Translations under genes and position numbers: made by a program | The notes under the pieces: generated by a model | Told to the model about the DNA's origin: nothing | Database searches by the model: none | The model's input: only the letters and a program-made list of their open reading frames with translations | DNA from: Thorsellia kenyensis | GTDB taxonomy: Bacteria; Pseudomonadota; Gammaproteobacteria; Enterobacterales; Thorselliaceae | Length of the DNA stretch: 64,000 nt | Assembly (NCBI RefSeq): GCF_042432445.1 | Contig: NZ_JBHLXE010000100.1 | Span: forward strand, 124,001 to 188,000 | Reading direction: 5' to 3' | Shown: positions 62,740 through 64,000 of the stretch, piece by piece | Layout: the number at the start of each line of letters is the position of its first letter | Numbering within the stretch: the stretch's first letter is position 1

Positions 62740-62744
62740 ATACT
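62715..62744 (+). promoter_or_regulatory. Candidate metK promoter
   Basis: TGGACG (62715-62720) and TATACT (62739-62744) are 18 bases apart, with 4/6 and 5/6 matches to sigma-70. The predicted start near 62751 leaves about 45 bases before the metK ATG. The MetJ boxes lie between and across these hexamers. Confidence 0.5.
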
Positions 62745-62795
62745 TCTTATCACATTTATTATTTTTTCCTTAATCAATTAACATGGAATTCGACT

Positions 62796-63941
62796 ATGTC
62801 AAAACATTTATTTACCTCTGAATCTGTCTCTGAAGGACATCCTGACAAAATTGCAGATCAAATCTCTGATGCTGTCCTAGATGCCATATTAAGCCAGGAT
62901 CCTAAAGCAAGAGTTGCATGTGAGACTTATGTGAAAACTGGTATGGTCCTTGTTGGTGGTGAAATAACTACTGATGCTTGGGTTGATATTGAAGATATTA
63001 CTCGCAAAACAGTGGCTAATATTGGTTATAACAGCTCAGATATGGGTTTTGATGCTCATTCATGTTCTGTATTAAGCGCGATTGGTAAACAATCGCCTGA
63101 TATAAATCAAGGTGTTGATAGAGAAAACCCAGAAGAACAAGGTGCTGGAGATCAAGGTCTTATGTTTGGCTATGCAACGAATGAAACCGATGTTCTAATG
63201 CCTGCTCCTATTACCTATGCTCATCGTTTAGTTGAGCAACAAGCTAAATTAAGAAAATCTGGAGAACTCAATTGGTTAAGACCTGATGCTAAAAGCCAGA
63301 TTACTTTTCAGTACGTTGACAGTAAAATCGTTGGAATTGATGCGGTAGTCCTTTCGACACAGCATGATGAATCCATTACTCATAAAGATCTGCAAGAAGC
63401 CGTTATGGAAACAATCATCAAGCCAATTCTTCCAGCACATTGGATAACACCAGAAACGAAATATTTTATTAATCCAACAGGCCGTTTTGTGATTGGTGGT
63501 CCTGTAGGAGATTGTGGTTTAACAGGTCGTAAAATTATTGTAGATACTTATGGTGGAGCAGCTAGGCATGGTGGTGGTGCATTTTCAGGTAAAGATCCTT
63601 CAAAAGTAGATAGATCAGCTGCGTATGCAGCAAGATATGTCGCTAAAAATATCGTTGCCGCGGGACTAGCTGATCGCTGTGAGATTCAAATATCTTATGC
63701 TATTGGCGTGGCTGAGCCAACATCTATAATGGTAGAGACTTTTGGAACAAATAAAATATCTGAAGATTTGCTTATTCAGCTGGTAAGAGAACATTTTGAT
63801 TTAAGACCTTATGGCTTAATAAAAATGCTAGATTTAATTAAACCTATCTATCTTGAAACAGCAAGCTATGGTCATTTTGGTCGTGAACAATTCCCTTGGG
63901 AAAAAACCGATAAAGCAGAATTACTCAAAAATGCCCTATAG
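62796..63941 (+). CDS. metK: S-adenosylmethionine synthetase
   Basis: It makes S-adenosylmethionine from methionine and ATP. The 381 residues (E. coli 384) contain FTSESVSEGHPDKIADQISDAVLDA at the start, the hexapeptide GAGDQG near residue 115, and GGGAFSGKDPSKVDRSAAYAARYV, the phosphate-binding P-loop-like segment. The C-terminal Phe-rich block FGREQFPWEK is intact. It is downstream of tandem MetJ boxes. Confidence 0.98.
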   Translation: MSKHLFTSESVSEGHPDKIADQISDAVLDAILSQDPKARVACETYVKTGMVLVGGEITTDAWVDIEDITRKTVANIGYNSSDMGFDAHSCSVLSAIGKQSPDINQGVDRENPEEQGAGDQGLMFGYATNETDVLMPAPITYAHRLVEQQAKLRKSGELNWLRPDAKSQITFQYVDSKIVGIDAVVLSTQHDESITHKDLQEAVMETIIKPILPAHWITPETKYFINPTGRFVIGGPVGDCGLTGRKIIVDTYGGAARHGGGAFSGKDPSKVDRSAAYAARYVAKNIVAAGLADRCEIQISYAIGVAEPTSIMVETFGTNKISEDLLIQLVREHFDLRPYGLIKMLDLIKPIYLETASYGHFGREQFPWEKTDKAELLKNAL

Positions 63942-63960
63942 CTAATAAGTTCAATCTAAT

Positions 63961-63988
63961 AAAAAGCGCAATTTTGCGCTTTTTATTT
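63961..63988 (+). terminator. Intrinsic terminator after metK
   Basis: AAAAAGCGCAA and TTGCGCTTTTT form a near-perfect stem, followed by TATTTATCTTTC. It begins 20 bases after the metK stop. Confidence 0.88.
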
Positions 63989-64000
63989 ATCTTTCAGGAA

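Noticed and set aside
62579..62795. SAM riboswitch upstream of metK
   Set aside because: No S-box-like helices were visible, and tandem MetJ-type boxes explain regulation better.

Overview
The window is an AT-rich chromosomal segment from a gammaproteobacterium. Almost every protein reads as a recognisable relative of an enterobacterial or Pasteurellaceae gene. Several gene blocks follow the Escherichia coli order: aroA-cmk-rpsA-ihfB, ilvI-ilvH upstream of mraZ, the dcw cluster, ldtD-mepK-gloC, and flgAMN opposite flgB-L. The mix of enterobacterial synteny, a DciA-type helicase loader and strong AT bias suggests an Orbales/Pasteurellales-like lineage. That placement is inference from gene content, not a phylogeny. 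MurE carries the DNPR motif of diaminopimelate-adding enzymes and lysA is present, so the peptidoglycan is of the mDAP type.

Layout. Positions 1-540 hold a decayed IS630-type transposase remnant, followed by a tRNA-Arg(UCU) gene with its own promoter. From 737 to 36291 almost everything is on the minus strand and runs toward lower coordinates. In transcription order it is recC; aroA-cmk-rpsA-ihfB; ilvI-ilvH; the cell-wall and division cluster (mraZ, rsmH, ftsL, ftsI, murE, murF, mraY, murD, ftsW, murG, murC, ddlB, ftsQ, ftsA, ftsZ, lpxC); then pbpG, tqsA, ldtD, mepK and gloC. The only plus-strand gene inside this block is a small YqaE/Pmp3 membrane protein. It sits between ilvH and mraZ, where E. 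coli has cra. Positions 36445-41274 hold dciA, yciU, argS (minus), dcd, pdxJ and acpS. Positions 41328-60366 are again minus strand: fliDST (order fliD, fliS, fliT), dnaE, a DUF523-DUF1722 protein, lysA, and the flagellar operon flgBCDEFGHIJ plus flgKL. Positions 60885-62578 carry flgA, flgM and flgN on the plus strand, and metK ends the window.

How the genes work together. The dcw block supplies the cytoplasmic and lipid-linked steps of murein synthesis (MurC-F, MraY, MurG, Ddl) and the divisome (FtsZ, A, Q, L, I, W). The genes just downstream add lipid A commitment (LpxC) and periplasmic murein remodelling: PbpG cleaves 4-3 links, LdtD makes 3-3 links and MepK cleaves 3-3 links. The flagellar genes build the rod, hook, hook-filament junction and cap, with the export chaperones FliS, FliT and FlgN and the anti-sigma factor FlgM. 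I found sigma-28-like promoters in front of fliD, flgK, flgM and flgN, which matches the late flagellar class. No flagellin, fliA or flhDC lies in the window.

Regulatory sites read from sequence include three 10-bp-spaced GTGG repeats upstream of mraZ (probable MraZ operator), four tandem MetJ-box-like octamers overlapping the metK promoter, and several intrinsic terminators. Many gene starts were moved from the longest open frame to a downstream codon with a better ribosome binding site; these are noted entry by entry. I saw no CRISPR array, prophage, defence island or clearly new multi-gene system. The most interesting points are lineage-specific variations on core modules.
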